From: Acidobacteriota bacterium
Lineage (GTDB): Bacteria > Acidobacteriota > Blastocatellia > Pyrinomonadales > Pyrinomonadaceae
DNA: 14,549 nt
Direction of reading: 5' to 3'
NCBI GenBank assembly: GCA_029777145.1
Contig: JAKOSS010000870.1
Coordinates: forward strand, 1 to 14,549
The first letter of the stretch is position 1, and every line of letters begins with the position of its first letter. The notes under the pieces were generated by a model that ran no database searches, was not told the origin of the DNA, and was given only the letters and a program-made list of their open reading frames with translations. Below are positions 1 to 7,564 of the stretch, piece by piece. The position numbers and the translations under genes were made by a program.

Positions 1-2388
1 AAGCCCGGTTCCGACCGCTTCCGCGGTAATGTTTTCGGAAACTTCAACGACGAGAGTCTCAATTCGCGCAATCCGTTCGCGACCAACCGTGCGTCGTCGC
101 AGACGCGGATGTTCGGCGGAAACGTTTCGGGTCCGTTGCTCAGCAAAAAGGCTTCGTGGGGATTTGATATCAGCAACCGCCAGGTCGACAACGGTGCGTT
201 GATCAACGCGACGATCCTAGATCCGTCGTACAACCCAACGCCCTTCCAGCAGGAACTGACGGTCCCGAATCGCCGGTTCTCGTTCGGTCCGCGGGTCGAT
301 TACGCGATCAACGACAAGAACACGCTGGTTGCGCGCTACAGCTTTTCACGCAACACCACGAGCAATCAGGGCCTCGGAGGATTTTCGCTGCCGACGCGCG
401 CGTACGAGACTTCGGTCAATCAGCACGAGCTGAGGCTTACGGAAACGGCGATCCTGAATCCGAAGACGGTCAACGAAACGCGATTCTCATATGAATTCAA
501 CGATCGCGAGCAGCTTGGCGACAATACGATCCCGACGATCAGCGTCTCAAACGCCTTTACCGGCGGTGGTGCGCAGATCGGTTTGAGCTACAACAAGTCG
601 AGAGACTGGGAACTCCAGAACTACACCTCGACGACGCTTGGCGCGAAATCGTCGCATTCGATCAAGTTCGGCATCCGTTTGCAGGGACAAACGATCAGCG
701 ACCGTTCCGAGAATGGATTCGGCGGATCGTTCACGTTCCCCGGATTCTTCGCGACCAACGATCCTTACGATCTGAACGGCGACGGCGTCGTCTCGGGCAT
801 CGAGCAGTACCGTGCGAAGTTGCTCGGCGCGGCCGATACTCGGTACAACCCGACCCAGTTCAGCATCACCTCGGGAAATCCGCTTGCCAAGGTATCGCAG
901 ATCGAGGTCGGTGCGTTCATAACGGACGATTGGCGCGTTCGCCAGGATCTGACGCTCGGCATCGGACTTCGTTACGAGAACCAGACGAACATCAACGACA
1001 ATCTGAATTTCGCGCCGCGGTTCAGCTTTGCCTGGTCCCCGGGGGCGGGCGGAGCGAAGCAGCCGAAAACCGTTATTCGCGGTGGTTTCGGAGTTTTCTA
1101 CGACCGTTTCAGCGAGAACTACACGCTCAACGCGCTCCGCTTTGACGGTACGCGTCAGCTCAATTACGTCGTTTCGGCCAACGATCCGGATCCGGTTCGC
1201 AAGGCTGCAGCGATCGCTTTGCTGAGCCAGCCGGTCTTTTCGTTGTCAGGGGTCACCAACGTTCCGACGAGCGCTCAGGTCGGAGCGATCGTTCCGTTCA
1301 CGACCACGTTGCGTCAGGTTTCACCCGATCTCAAATCGTCATATACGATGCAGACCGCGCTCGGAATCGAGCGTCAGCTGCCGTTCAAGACGACGATGGC
1401 GATCTTTTACGTTGGCGCCCGCAACAACAACTTGCTGCGTGCCCGCAACATCAACGCGCCGGTGTGTCCGGCGGCAACCGGTGACTGCACCGGAGGTATC
1501 CGGCCGGAACCGACTCTCGGCAACATCCTTCAGTATGAATCGACAGGGAAGTTGACGCAGCATCAGGTTATCTTCAATTTCCGGACGCAGATCAACGCGC
1601 GGATGCAGGTTTGGGGCAACTATCGCCTCGGATTTGCCAAGAGCGATTCGGATGGCGCCAACTCGTTCCCAGCGTATACATGGGATCTGACGGGTGAATA
1701 CGGAACGGCATCGCTCGACGTTCGTCACAACATGGTCGTCGGCGGTTCATTCACGCTTCCGTGGAACATTCGCATGACGCCGTTCATCATGGCGTCGACG
1801 GGGCGTCCGTTCAATATCACAACCGGTGTTGACACGAATGGCGACAACCAATACACGGAACGTCCGACGTTCGCACAACTCGCGGCGCGATGTTCGGAAC
1901 TCGGATTGACGAGTTCGTACTGTGATACGAGCGGTTATGATCCGAGTGCGATCATTCCGCGTAACTTCGGTCGCGGTCCTTCGTTCTTCAACGTCAACCT
2001 GAATCTGAGCAAGACGTTCAGCTTCGGCGGTGAACGCAATTCGTCCTCGAACGGCCAGAACCAGCAACAGGGCGGCGGCAATCGGGGCGGCGGAATACCG
2101 AGCGGCGGCCGCGGCGGACGCGGCGGCGGCGGCAACGTAATGGTCATGGGCGGCGGAGGCGGCGGTATGTTCGGCGGCGGCGGCGGAGCCCGGCCTTACA
2201 ACCTGACCTTCGGACTTCAGGTCTCGAACCTGTTCAATACGGTCAACCTCGGGACGCCGATCGGAGCCCTGAACACGAGCCGCTTCGGTCAATCGAACTC
2301 GACTGCCGGTGGCTTCGGATTCTTCGGCGGCGGCGGTTCGAGCTCGGGCAATCGCCGGATCGAACTCCAGGCACGCTTCAGTTGGTAA
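1..2388 (+). CDS. TonB-dependent receptor, Oar-like, C-terminal part (5' end outside window)
   Basis: The frame is open from base 1, so the N-terminal carboxypeptidase-like and plug domains lie upstream. The visible 795 residues look like the outer-membrane beta-barrel of an Oar/CarboxypepD_reg-type TonB receptor: alternating aromatic/polar strands, a VSGPLL plug-to-barrel segment near the start, long loops, and a C-terminus ending in RFSW, the terminal aromatic expected for BamA-dependent barrel insertion. Such receptors import large ligands across the outer membrane using TonB-ExbBD energy; the substrate cannot be told from sequence. Two loops carry Asp/Asn-rich calcium-type motifs (DLNGDGVVSGIE at 769-804; DTNGDNQYTE near 1831-1860). 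A glycine-rich, low-complexity insertion (2071-2190, with a smaller one at 2311-2340) lies just before the final strands. The gene ends with TAA and is followed by a strong terminator. Family call is confident; ligand unknown. Confidence 0.9.
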   Translation, partial: KPGSDRFRGNVFGNFNDESLNSRNPFATNRASSQTRMFGGNVSGPLLSKKASWGFDISNRQVDNGALINATILDPSYNPTPFQQELTVPNRRFSFGPRVDYAINDKNTLVARYSFSRNTTSNQGLGGFSLPTRAYETSVNQHELRLTETAILNPKTVNETRFSYEFNDREQLGDNTIPTISVSNAFTGGGAQIGLSYNKSRDWELQNYTSTTLGAKSSHSIKFGIRLQGQTISDRSENGFGGSFTFPGFFATNDPYDLNGDGVVSGIEQYRAKLLGAADTRYNPTQFSITSGNPLAKVSQIEVGAFITDDWRVRQDLTLGIGLRYENQTNINDNLNFAPRFSFAWSPGAGGAKQPKTVIRGGFGVFYDRFSENYTLNALRFDGTRQLNYVVSANDPDPVRKAAAIALLSQPVFSLSGVTNVPTSAQVGAIVPFTTTLRQVSPDLKSSYTMQTALGIERQLPFKTTMAIFYVGARNNNLLRARNINAPVCPAATGDCTGGIRPEPTLGNILQYESTGKLTQHQVIFNFRTQINARMQVWGNYRLGFAKSDSDGANSFPAYTWDLTGEYGTASLDVRHNMVVGGSFTLPWNIRMTPFIMASTGRPFNITTGVDTNGDNQYTERPTFAQLAARCSELGLTSSYCDTSGYDPSAIIPRNFGRGPSFFNVNLNLSKTFSFGGERNSSSNGQNQQQGGGNRGGGIPSGGRGGRGGGGNVMVMGGGGGGMFGGGGGARPYNLTFGLQVSNLFNTVNLGTPIGALNTSRFGQSNSTAGGFGFFGGGGSSSGNRRIELQARFSW
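2071..2190 (+). repeat. GGC/GGN-rich low-complexity tract encoding a Gly-rich loop
   Basis: Dense GGC codons encode runs of Gly with scattered Arg, Asn, Met and Val. The tract sits between two predicted late barrel strands of the receptor. It looks like coding microsatellite expansion, so its length may vary between strains. The Met/Val-Met island in the middle (NVMVMG) breaks the run. Confidence 0.75.
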
Positions 2389-2411
2389 GACTGATCCGGC
2401 CATAATCGACG

Positions 2412-2448
2412 AAACGGGGGCAAGGGTGAAAACCTTTGCTCCCGTTTT
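2412..2448 (+). terminator. Intrinsic terminator after the TonB receptor
   Basis: Two 16-base arms (2412-2427 and 2432-2447) pair throughout, with two G-U wobbles, around a GAAA (GNRA-type) tetraloop, and the arm ends in TTTT. It lies 24 bases past the receptor stop codon. It separates the receptor from the next gene, which therefore probably has its own promoter. Confidence 0.85.
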
Positions 2449-2540
2449 AGCGTATGATGTTCGAACTTTCGCCCGGTCCGTTGATTCGAACACGCGCCGC
2501 GGCAAATGACCGATCAGCGGAAATCCGAACTTCGAAACTT

Positions 2541-3296
2541 ATGAAACGAATCATCCTTGCGGCCCTTCTTTTGATCCCATCGACGTCTTTCGCGCAAACG
2601 AAGGACGCCCCGACCACCGTTGAAACGCCGAAAACGACCCGGGCGGCTTCGACTTCAACCGGAAACGTTGACTCAGCGCTCGAGATCGCCCGCAGATCGC
2701 TCGCCGCGCATGGCGGCGACGCGCTGAAGAATATGAAGACTCTGATCGTCCGCGGAACGGCGCAGGTTTCGGGATCTCCGACGCAGACGATCGACGCGTC
2801 GTTCGTGACGATATTTGCCGGCGAGAAATACCGGCTCGAGATCGACAATCCGATGCGCCCGCTGAAGCAGATCTCGGACGGCGAATCGACGGTCTCGAAC
2901 ATTCCAAACATCCAACTGCCGCCGATCAACAGGCTCGGGATCCCGCTTCTGCAGCGGATCGACGTGAAGGGGTTTGTCGTTTCCGCGCTGCCGGAATCGG
3001 CGAAGAAGAAGACGGGTTTCAGAATAACTTCGCCGGAAGGCTACTTTACCGATTTCTTTGTCGATGAGAAGACCTTTGAGATCAAGTCCTATGAGGCGAC
3101 GTTCACGGTCGAGGATCGTTCCGTGACGACCGCAGTCGAGGTCGATAAGTACCGTGACGTCGACAACGTCAAGCTTCCGGAGAAGTATTCGCAGCGTTTC
3201 GATCTTGGCTTCCTGACGCTTTATTCAAATTTCAAGGCTAAGGAGATCCTCGTCAACGCTGAGGTGTCGGACGACGTATTCCGCATGGACAAGTGA
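2541..3296 (+). CDS. Secreted LolA/LolB-fold-like protein (outer membrane lipoprotein-sorting protein-like), function unknown
   Basis: The frame is open further upstream (to 2454), but the ATG at 2541 begins a clear signal peptide: MKR, a hydrophobic core of about 10 residues, then STSFA with likely cleavage before Q19. That gives 251 residues. A Thr/Ala/Pro-rich linker (20-42) follows, then a region (45-251) of alternating beta strands. The opening pattern (ALEIARRSLAAHGGDALKN, then a strand with xxxRGTAQV) is typical of the LolA-like periplasmic proteins common in Acidobacteriota, in which an unclosed beta-barrel holds a lipid or lipoprotein acyl chain. No clear Shine-Dalgarno precedes the start. 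It is flanked by terminators on both sides, so it is a single-gene unit. The fold call is by pattern only; it could equally be a DUF-type periplasmic protein with a similar fold. Confidence 0.75.
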   Translation: MKRIILAALLLIPSTSFAQTKDAPTTVETPKTTRAASTSTGNVDSALEIARRSLAAHGGDALKNMKTLIVRGTAQVSGSPTQTIDASFVTIFAGEKYRLEIDNPMRPLKQISDGESTVSNIPNIQLPPINRLGIPLLQRIDVKGFVVSALPESAKKKTGFRITSPEGYFTDFFVDEKTFEIKSYEATFTVEDRSVTTAVEVDKYRDVDNVKLPEKYSQRFDLGFLTLYSNFKAKEILVNAEVSDDVFRMDK

Positions 3297-3332
3297 TTCG
3301 GGTCAGGATCCTGCCGATGATCGGGAGAATGG

Positions 3333-3372
3333 AAAAAGCCGGAGTCGGGAAGTCCCGATTCCGGCCTTCTTT
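3333..3372. terminator. Bidirectional intrinsic terminator between convergent genes
   Basis: A 12-bp GC-rich stem (3338-3349 with 3354-3365, one G-U type pair) has a 4-base loop. It has AAAAA on its left, giving a U-run for the - strand frr operon, and TTCTTTGTTT on its right for the + strand gene. It probably ends both the LolA-like gene and the rplM-to-frr operon. Confidence 0.85.
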
Positions 3373-3393
3373 GTTTCCGATTCCCGAAAGATC

Positions 3394-3954
3394 CTAGACG
3401 TGCATGATCTCGGTCTCTTTCGTCTTTGCGAGTTCGTCGACCTTTCCGGTGAACGTGTTCGTCAATTTCTGAACTTCGTCGAGACCAAACCGTTCGTCGT
3501 CCTCGGAGATACTCTTGTCCTTCAGCATCTTTTTCAACAAATCATTCGAATGATGCCGAACGTTGCGGATCGCAACCTTGTGCTCTTCCGCGATTTCGTG
3601 AACCTGTTTGGCCAACTGTTTGCGGCGCTCCTCGTTGAGAGCCGGGATCGGCAGGCGGATCATTTTTCCGTCGTTTGACGGGTTGAGTCCGAGATTGGCG
3701 CCGATGATCGCCCTCTCGACGGACGAGATCTGTGAGATGTCCCACGGCTGAACCGTCAGCATCTGCGGTTCCGGAACGGCGATCGATGCCATCTGATTCA
3801 GCGGCGTCGGTGTGCCGTAATAGTCAACCATCACCCCGTCGAGCAAGCCGACCGTCGCACGTCCCGTACGGACATTCGCGAGTTTGCGCTTGAGGTCGTC
3901 GATGACGGCCTCCATTTTCGGTTTTGTCTCGTTCAAAATCGTATCAACGCTCAT
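3394..3954 (-). CDS. frr: Ribosome recycling factor
   Basis: RRF splits post-termination 70S ribosomes together with EF-G, releasing mRNA and tRNA. At 186 residues it has the family's usual length. It shows the full-length pattern: N-terminal helix of domain I, the RTGRA motif (29-33), the domain II beta region with YYGTPTPLNQMASI (45-58) and PEPQMLTVQPWD (61-72), LPIPALNEERRKQL (101-114), and the RNVRHHSND segment (130-138, usually RNIRRDAND) before the C-terminal helix. The start at 3954 is supported by GGAG 6 bases upstream. It is the last gene of the operon, 13 bases after pyrH, so the two are surely cotranscribed. Confidence 0.97.
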   Translation of the reverse strand: MSVDTILNETKPKMEAVIDDLKRKLANVRTGRATVGLLDGVMVDYYGTPTPLNQMASIAVPEPQMLTVQPWDISQISSVERAIIGANLGLNPSNDGKMIRLPIPALNEERRKQLAKQVHEIAEEHKVAIRNVRHHSNDLLKKMLKDKSISEDDERFGLDEVQKLTNTFTGKVDELAKTKETEIMHV

Positions 3955-3967
3955 AATCGTCTCCGAT

Positions 3968-4705
3968 TCAGGCCGGCTGGCCTTTCTGGCCGGCGGTCAC
4001 AAGTGTTCCGATCGAAAGATCGCCGCACACGGCCCTGAGAATATTCCCGCCTGATTTCATGTTGAAGACCATGATCGGCAGGTTGTTGTCCATGCAAAGT
4101 GAGATCGCCGACGCGTCCATGACCTTCAGTTGCCTTTCGAGCACTTCCTGGTACGTTATCGTCTCGTAACGGCTCGCGTCGCTCACAAGCATCGGATCGG
4201 CAGAGTAAATTCCGTCGACCTTCGTCGCCTTGAGGATTACCTCGGCACGGATCTCAAGCGCGCGAAGTGCGGCCGCCGAGTCGGTCGTGAAATACGGATT
4301 GCCCGTGCCGGCGGCGAAAATGACGACGCGTCCTTTTTCAAGATGGCGCTCCGCGCGTCGGCGTATGAACGGTTCGGCAAGTTGCGGGATGTCGATGGCC
4401 GACATCGCCCGAGTGTAAACGCCGAGCTTTTCAAGCGCGTCCTGAAGCACGACCGCGTTCATGACCGTCGCCAGCATCCCGATGTAATCGGCGGCCGCTC
4501 GGTCCATGTTCCCGGCCGACTTGGAGACACCTCGGAAAATGTTCCCGCCGCCGACGACAACGGCGATCTCGACGCCCAATTTCTGAACGTCTTTGATCTC
4601 TTGGGCGACCGCCTCCGCGACGTTAACGTCGATCCCGTAATTCTGCTCACCCATCAGGGCTTCGCCGGAAAGTTTCAGCAGCAGTCTCTTGTATACGGGA
4701 CGCAT
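3968..4705 (-). CDS. pyrH: UMP kinase (uridylate kinase)
   Basis: PyrH phosphorylates UMP to UDP with ATP, the first step from UMP toward UTP and CTP; bacterial enzymes are hexamers of the amino-acid-kinase fold, allosterically controlled by GTP and UTP. The 245 residues carry the family signatures: KLSGE (11-15), GGGNIFRG (52-59), [17 protein letters not shown] (67-83), [10 protein letters not shown] (133-142) and KATKVDGIY (159-167). The ATG at 4705 has no recognisable Shine-Dalgarno; the bases upstream belong to a repeat-rich spacer (4711-4783). It sits between tsf and frr in the order seen in many bacteria, tying nucleotide supply to translation genes. Confidence 0.97.
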   Translation of the reverse strand: MRPVYKRLLLKLSGEALMGEQNYGIDVNVAEAVAQEIKDVQKLGVEIAVVVGGGNIFRGVSKSAGNMDRAAADYIGMLATVMNAVVLQDALEKLGVYTRAMSAIDIPQLAEPFIRRRAERHLEKGRVVIFAAGTGNPYFTTDSAAALRALEIRAEVILKATKVDGIYSADPMLVSDASRYETITYQEVLERQLKVMDASAISLCMDNNLPIMVFNMKSGGNILRAVCGDLSIGTLVTAGQKGQPA

Positions 4706-4710
4706 AGTTC

Positions 4711-4783
4711 ATTTGGGATTTCTGATCGTGGAATTCGGAATGCAGACTAAAATCCGCAATCCGAATTCCCAAATCCGAAATCG
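4711..4783. repeat. Inverted repeat with 7-base phased units in the tsf-pyrH spacer
   Basis: Almost the whole tsf-pyrH spacer is repetitive. On the + strand 4750-4777 reads as four consecutive 7-mers (AAATCCG, CAATCCG, AATTCCC, AAATCCG) plus a partial unit to 4783. A 14-base arm at 4730-4743 (GGAATTCGGAATGC) pairs with 4756-4769 with one mismatch, so the transcript can fold into a hairpin with a 12-base loop. A further partial copy of the unit lies at 4711-4724. It resembles the degenerate heptamer repeats found between genes in some bacteria; that comparison is from memory. Confidence 0.75.
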
Positions 4784-4786
4784 TCT

Positions 4787-5449
4787 TTATCCTACCATGG
4801 ACGCGACTTCCGCCGCGAAATCGTCCTGCTTCTTCTCGATGCCTTCACCCATCTTGAAGCGGGCATAACGGCGGATCGAGATGTTCTCCTTGATGGAAGC
4901 GATCTTCTCGGTCACGAGTTCGTTGATCGTCTTCGACGGATCCTTGACGAAGGCCTGATCGAGAAGGACGTTGTCTTCATAGAACTTGTTCAAACGTCCG
5001 TCGATGATCTTCGCGAGAACCTCTTCCGGCTTGCTCGCGTTCTTCGGATCGTTCTTCAGCTGTTCCATCAGGATCTCGCGTTCTTTGTCGATTTCCGCGG
5101 CGGGAACGTCCTCACGACGGAGATAGCGCGGATCGGTCGCGGCGATGTGCATCGCGACGTCCTTGACCAGTTGCTGAAATTCTTCACCGCGCGAAACGAA
5201 GTCGCTCTCGCAATTGATTTCAACGAGAACTCCGACCTTTCCGCCCATGTGGATGTACGAACCGACCGCGCCCTCGGCGGTCACGCGGCCCTCTTTCTTG
5301 CTCGCGGTCGCCATGCCTTTCTTGCGGAGGATCTCGATCGCGGCGGTCTCATCACCATTCGCTTCGACCAATGCATTCTTGCAGTCGATCATTCCCGCAC
5401 CGGTTTTTTCGCGCAAAGACTTAACTGCGCTCGCTGTAATTTCTGCCAT
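4787..5449 (-). CDS. tsf: Elongation factor Ts
   Basis: EF-Ts exchanges GDP for GTP on EF-Tu. Visible features are the N-terminal UBA-like domain (residues 1-50, with [16 protein letters not shown] at 12-27 and [13 protein letters not shown] at 40-52), the core segment [12 protein letters not shown] (76-87), equivalent to the TDFV loop that disturbs the EF-Tu Mg site, and a C-terminal region with [14 protein letters not shown] (185-198). At 220 residues it is a shorter type than the roughly 283-residue E. coli protein, as in several other phyla. The ATG at 5449 has GGAG 7 bases upstream. It follows rpsB across a 98-base spacer that contains an intrinsic terminator, so its expression is probably set below that of rpsB or boosted by read-through control. 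Confidence 0.96.
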   Translation of the reverse strand: MAEITASAVKSLREKTGAGMIDCKNALVEANGDETAAIEILRKKGMATASKKEGRVTAEGAVGSYIHMGGKVGVLVEINCESDFVSRGEEFQQLVKDVAMHIAATDPRYLRREDVPAAEIDKEREILMEQLKNDPKNASKPEEVLAKIIDGRLNKFYEDNVLLDQAFVKDPSKTINELVTEKIASIKENISIRRYARFKMGEGIEKKQDDFAAEVASMVG

Positions 5450-5483
5450 AATTCACTCCAAATAAGTTCTGAAAAAAATCTGT

Positions 5484-5531
5484 AAAAAAAGCGTAGCCCG
5501 TTTTGGTCGAAACCAACGGAATTCGCTACGC
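5484..5531 (-). terminator. Intrinsic terminator/attenuator inside the rpsB-tsf spacer
   Basis: Reading the - strand, a long stem (5531-5525 with 5497-5491, a perfect 7 bp; then an inner stem 5519-5512 with 5507-5498 containing a 2-base bulge) is followed at once by seven T (5490-5484), and after 5 bases by another run of seven T (5478-5472). This is a textbook intrinsic terminator, yet it lies between two cotranscribed essential genes, so partial termination is the likely role. Confidence 0.8.
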
Positions 5532-5547
5532 CATCTTGGGTAAAAGT

Positions 5548-6462
5548 TTAGCTTGCGGCTGCTTCGTTCGATTCCGCCTGATTCGATTCTTCGGTTTCCG
5601 CCGCCGGCGCTTCAGCAACCGGTTCAGCGACTTCCTCGGCAACGGCTTCTACCGGAGCTTCGGCCGGTGCGGGTTCAACCGCGGGCGCGGCCTCTGCGGT
5701 CGGTGCCGGAGCCGGTGCGGCTTCCGCGGCCGGTGCTTCGTCGGCATCCTCAGCCGCGACACCGCCTTCCGTTCCGAAGTTCTGGCCTTCGAGGATCGAA
5801 TCTGCGATTCTCGAAGCGAATAGACGGATCGCGCGCAGGGCGTCGTCGTTTCCGGGGATCACATGATTGATGCCTTCCGGCGAGCAGTTCGTATCGACAA
5901 CCGCGACGACGGGAATTCCGAGCCGGTTCGCCTCGGCGACCGCGATCTCTTCTTTGCGGACGTCGATAATGAACAGCATGTCGGGAAGTCCGCGCATCTC
6001 CTTGATGCCCGCGAGGTTCTTCATCAGGCTTTCATGTTGACGATCAAGTCCGAGACGCTCTTTCTTGGTGAGCTTCTCGTAGCGGCCGTCTTCACGCATC
6101 GCCTCGATGTTCCTGAGCTTCTGGATCGAGTTCTGAACGGTCTGGTAATTGGTCATCAAACCACCGAGCCAACGGTTGTTGATGTAATACTGCCCGCAAC
6201 GTTCAGCTTCTTCCTTGATCGCCTCCTGCGCCTGACGCTTGGTGCCGACGAAGAGGATCTTCATGTTCGGACGTTCCGAAACCGCCTGGGTCACGAACGC
6301 GAGAGCGTCGCGGAACAATTTCTGCGTTTTCTGAAGGTCGATAATGTAAATGCCGTTGCGTTCACCGAAAATGTATTCCTTCATCTTCGGGTTCCAACGG
6401 CGAACCTGGTGACCAAAATGAACTCCCGCTTCGAGGAGTTCTTTCATCGTTACTGTAGCCAA
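5548..6462 (-). CDS. rpsB: 30S ribosomal protein S2, with acidic Ala/Pro/Glu-rich C-terminal tail
   Basis: S2 is a late-binding 30S protein at the head-body junction that helps recruit S1. Residues 1-225 are canonical: [14 protein letters not shown] (6-19), RWNPKM (22-27), the [10 protein letters not shown] helix start (71-80), [13 protein letters not shown] (93-105), [11 protein letters not shown] (161-171), and [25 protein letters not shown] (184-208). Residues from about 231 to 304 form a low-complexity Ala/Pro/Glu tail. The start is TTG at 6462: it gives [10 protein letters not shown], matching the E. coli S2 start (MATVSM), and has AGGAG 11 bases upstream; the in-frame ATG at 6447 has no such site. 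It is followed by an intrinsic terminator and then tsf. Confidence 0.96.
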   Translation of the reverse strand: MATVTMKELLEAGVHFGHQVRRWNPKMKEYIFGERNGIYIIDLQKTQKLFRDALAFVTQAVSERPNMKILFVGTKRQAQEAIKEEAERCGQYYINNRWLGGLMTNYQTVQNSIQKLRNIEAMREDGRYEKLTKKERLGLDRQHESLMKNLAGIKEMRGLPDMLFIIDVRKEEIAVAEANRLGIPVVAVVDTNCSPEGINHVIPGNDDALRAIRLFASRIADSILEGQNFGTEGGVAAEDADEAPAAEAAPAPAPTAEAAPAVEPAPAEAPVEAVAEEVAEPVAEAPAAETEESNQAESNEAAAS

Positions 6463-6473
6463 AGCTTGGTACT

Positions 6474-6479
6474 CTCCTT
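6474..6479 (-). promoter_or_regulatory. Shine-Dalgarno that decides the TTG start of rpsB
   Basis: AAGGAG on the - strand lies 11 bases before TTG at 6462, and 26 bases before the in-frame ATG at 6447. The spacing is a little long, but it supports the TTG start. Confidence 0.65.
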
Positions 6480-6498
6480 GTTTATTGGTTTATGTACT

Positions 6499-6597
6499 CG
6501 ACGCGGCCGGGGTTCAACCAACTAAACCGTGTCGATGGACTTTGTTCGCGGTTCATCGATCATGGTCAATTGTTCAGGTTTCTGCACAATCGACCAT
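6499..6597 (-). promoter_or_regulatory. Structured leader upstream of rpsB (candidate S2 autoregulatory region)
   Basis: The 155-base rpsI-rpsB spacer holds several inverted repeats: 6562-6573 with 6586-6597 (12 bp, one wobble, 12-base loop), 6532-6537 with 6554-6559 (6 bp), and 6499-6506 with 6527-6534 (8 bp, one wobble). The latter two share bases and so are mutually exclusive. The last stem ends about 20 bases before the Shine-Dalgarno. S2 represses its own mRNA through a leader in E. coli; applying that here is inference. I see no convincing promoter. Confidence 0.4.
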
Positions 6598-6617
6598 TCA
6601 CGATAAACAACAAACAA

Positions 6618-7010
6618 TTAACGTTTCGAGAACTGGAACCGTTTACGGGCTCCTTTCTGACCGTATTTCTTACGTTCTTTCTTTCGGGGATCGCGGGTCA
6701 CAAGACCGGCCCTTTTCAAGGTCGGGCGGTAATCCGCGTTGTATTCCATCAAAGCACGCGTAATTCCGTGACGGACCGCGCCGGCCTGTCCGGCCGTTCC
6801 GCCGCCGGCGACATTGACGAGAATGTCGAATTTGTTGGCGGTGTCGGTCAGGCGGAGCGGCTGGCGGATGATCATCCGGAGCGCTTCATTCGGGAAGTAT
6901 TCATCGAATCCACGACGGTTGACGATGATGTCACCGTTGCCGGGACGAAGATAAACCCGCGCGGTCGAAGTCTTTCTGCGGCCAGTGCCGTAATACTGAA
7001 TATCTGCCAT
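6618..7010 (-). CDS. rpsI: 30S ribosomal protein S9
   Basis: S9 lies in the 30S head; its C-terminal tail reaches the P-site tRNA anticodon stem. The 130-residue protein has [16 protein letters not shown] (6-21), PGNGDIIVN (23-31), [21 protein letters not shown] (67-87), a basic [16 protein letters not shown] segment, and the conserved final SKR. I chose the ATG at 7010 (giving [10 protein letters not shown], the family start) over a TTG-initiated extension at 7022. No Shine-Dalgarno is visible; the bases directly upstream are a 7-base phased repeat (7019-7039). It lies 66 bases after rplM, the conserved rplM-rpsI pair. Confidence 0.97.
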   Translation of the reverse strand: MADIQYYGTGRRKTSTARVYLRPGNGDIIVNRRGFDEYFPNEALRMIIRQPLRLTDTANKFDILVNVAGGGTAGQAGAVRHGITRALMEYNADYRPTLKRAGLVTRDPRKKERKKYGQKGARKRFQFSKR

Positions 7011-7018
7011 AAAAGTGA

Positions 7019-7039
7019 TCAATGGTCGGTGGTCAATGG
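7019..7039. repeat. Three phased 7-mers just upstream of rpsI
   Basis: The + strand reads TCAATGG, TCGGTGG, TCAATGG in exact 7-base phase. The related string TGGTCAATTGT lies at 6563-6573 in the next spacer. On the mRNA strand the array is GACCATTGA-like and ends 9 bases before the rpsI ATG, where a Shine-Dalgarno would be expected. Confidence 0.6.
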
Positions 7040-7076
7040 CGGTCTCGCGAAAAGTGCGCGACTCACGCCAAATCCA

Positions 7077-7520
7077 CTACTTCGTTTCGATTACAATTGC
7101 CTCAGGTTTCTGAGCGGTGTGGCGGTGGTCGCCGTCCGCGTAAACTTTCAACTTTTTCGCCATCGCCTTTCCGAGCTTGGTTTTCGGCAACATGCCTTTG
7201 ACGGCGAGTTCAATGATGCGTTCGGGTTTGGTCTCGAACATATCCTTGACCGATTTCTCGCGCAGGCCGCCCGGATAAAGCGTGTGATGACGATAAACCT
7301 TCTGTTCGTTCTTCGAGCCTTTGAAGATCGCGTGGCGCGCGTTGATCACAACAACGTGATCACCCATGTCGAGGAACGGTGTCCAGTTCGGATTGTTCTT
7401 TCCCGACAAAATGCGCGCGACTTCGGTCGCCAGACGTCCGACGGTCTTGCCCTTGGCATCGACCACGAACCACTTGCGATTGTCAGCTAAACCTTTTCCG
7501 CTCGGAAAATAAGTACTCAT
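7077..7520 (-). CDS. rplM: 50S ribosomal protein L13
   Basis: L13 is an early 50S assembly protein that binds 23S rRNA. The 147 residues show the family pattern: [20 protein letters not shown] (16-35), [22 protein letters not shown] (40-61), [20 protein letters not shown] (66-85), [18 protein letters not shown] (100-117), and [17 protein letters not shown] (123-139). The ATG at 7520 ([10 protein letters not shown]) is preceded by AGGT 7 bases upstream, and is preferred to a TTG at 7532 that would add four residues. It is the first gene of the six-gene operon. L13 represses rplM-rpsI in E. coli; here a small hairpin at the predicted mRNA 5' end could be involved, but that is inference. Confidence 0.97.
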   Translation of the reverse strand: MSTYFPSGKGLADNRKWFVVDAKGKTVGRLATEVARILSGKNNPNWTPFLDMGDHVVVINARHAIFKGSKNEQKVYRHHTLYPGGLREKSVKDMFETKPERIIELAVKGMLPKTKLGKAMAKKLKVYADGDHRHTAQKPEAIVIETK

Positions 7521-7564
7521 AAATACCTGCAATGTTAGGAATTTTCGCCAAAAAGCGAACTGAT

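Noticed and set aside
1747..2505. 252-codon - strand frame opposite the end of the TonB receptor
   Set aside because: It is the low-complexity Ala/Arg shadow of the Gly-rich tract and runs through the receptor's terminator; no family resemblance.
6463..6617. Separate promoter for rpsB in the rpsI-rpsB spacer
   Set aside because: Candidate TTGAAC or TTGGTT boxes have no convincing -10 at 16-18 bases.
6492..7490. 332-codon + strand frame antisense to rplM and rpsI and crossing two spacers
   Set aside because: It lies opposite unmistakable ribosomal protein genes, its translation follows the mirror of their codon pattern, and no start signal precedes it.
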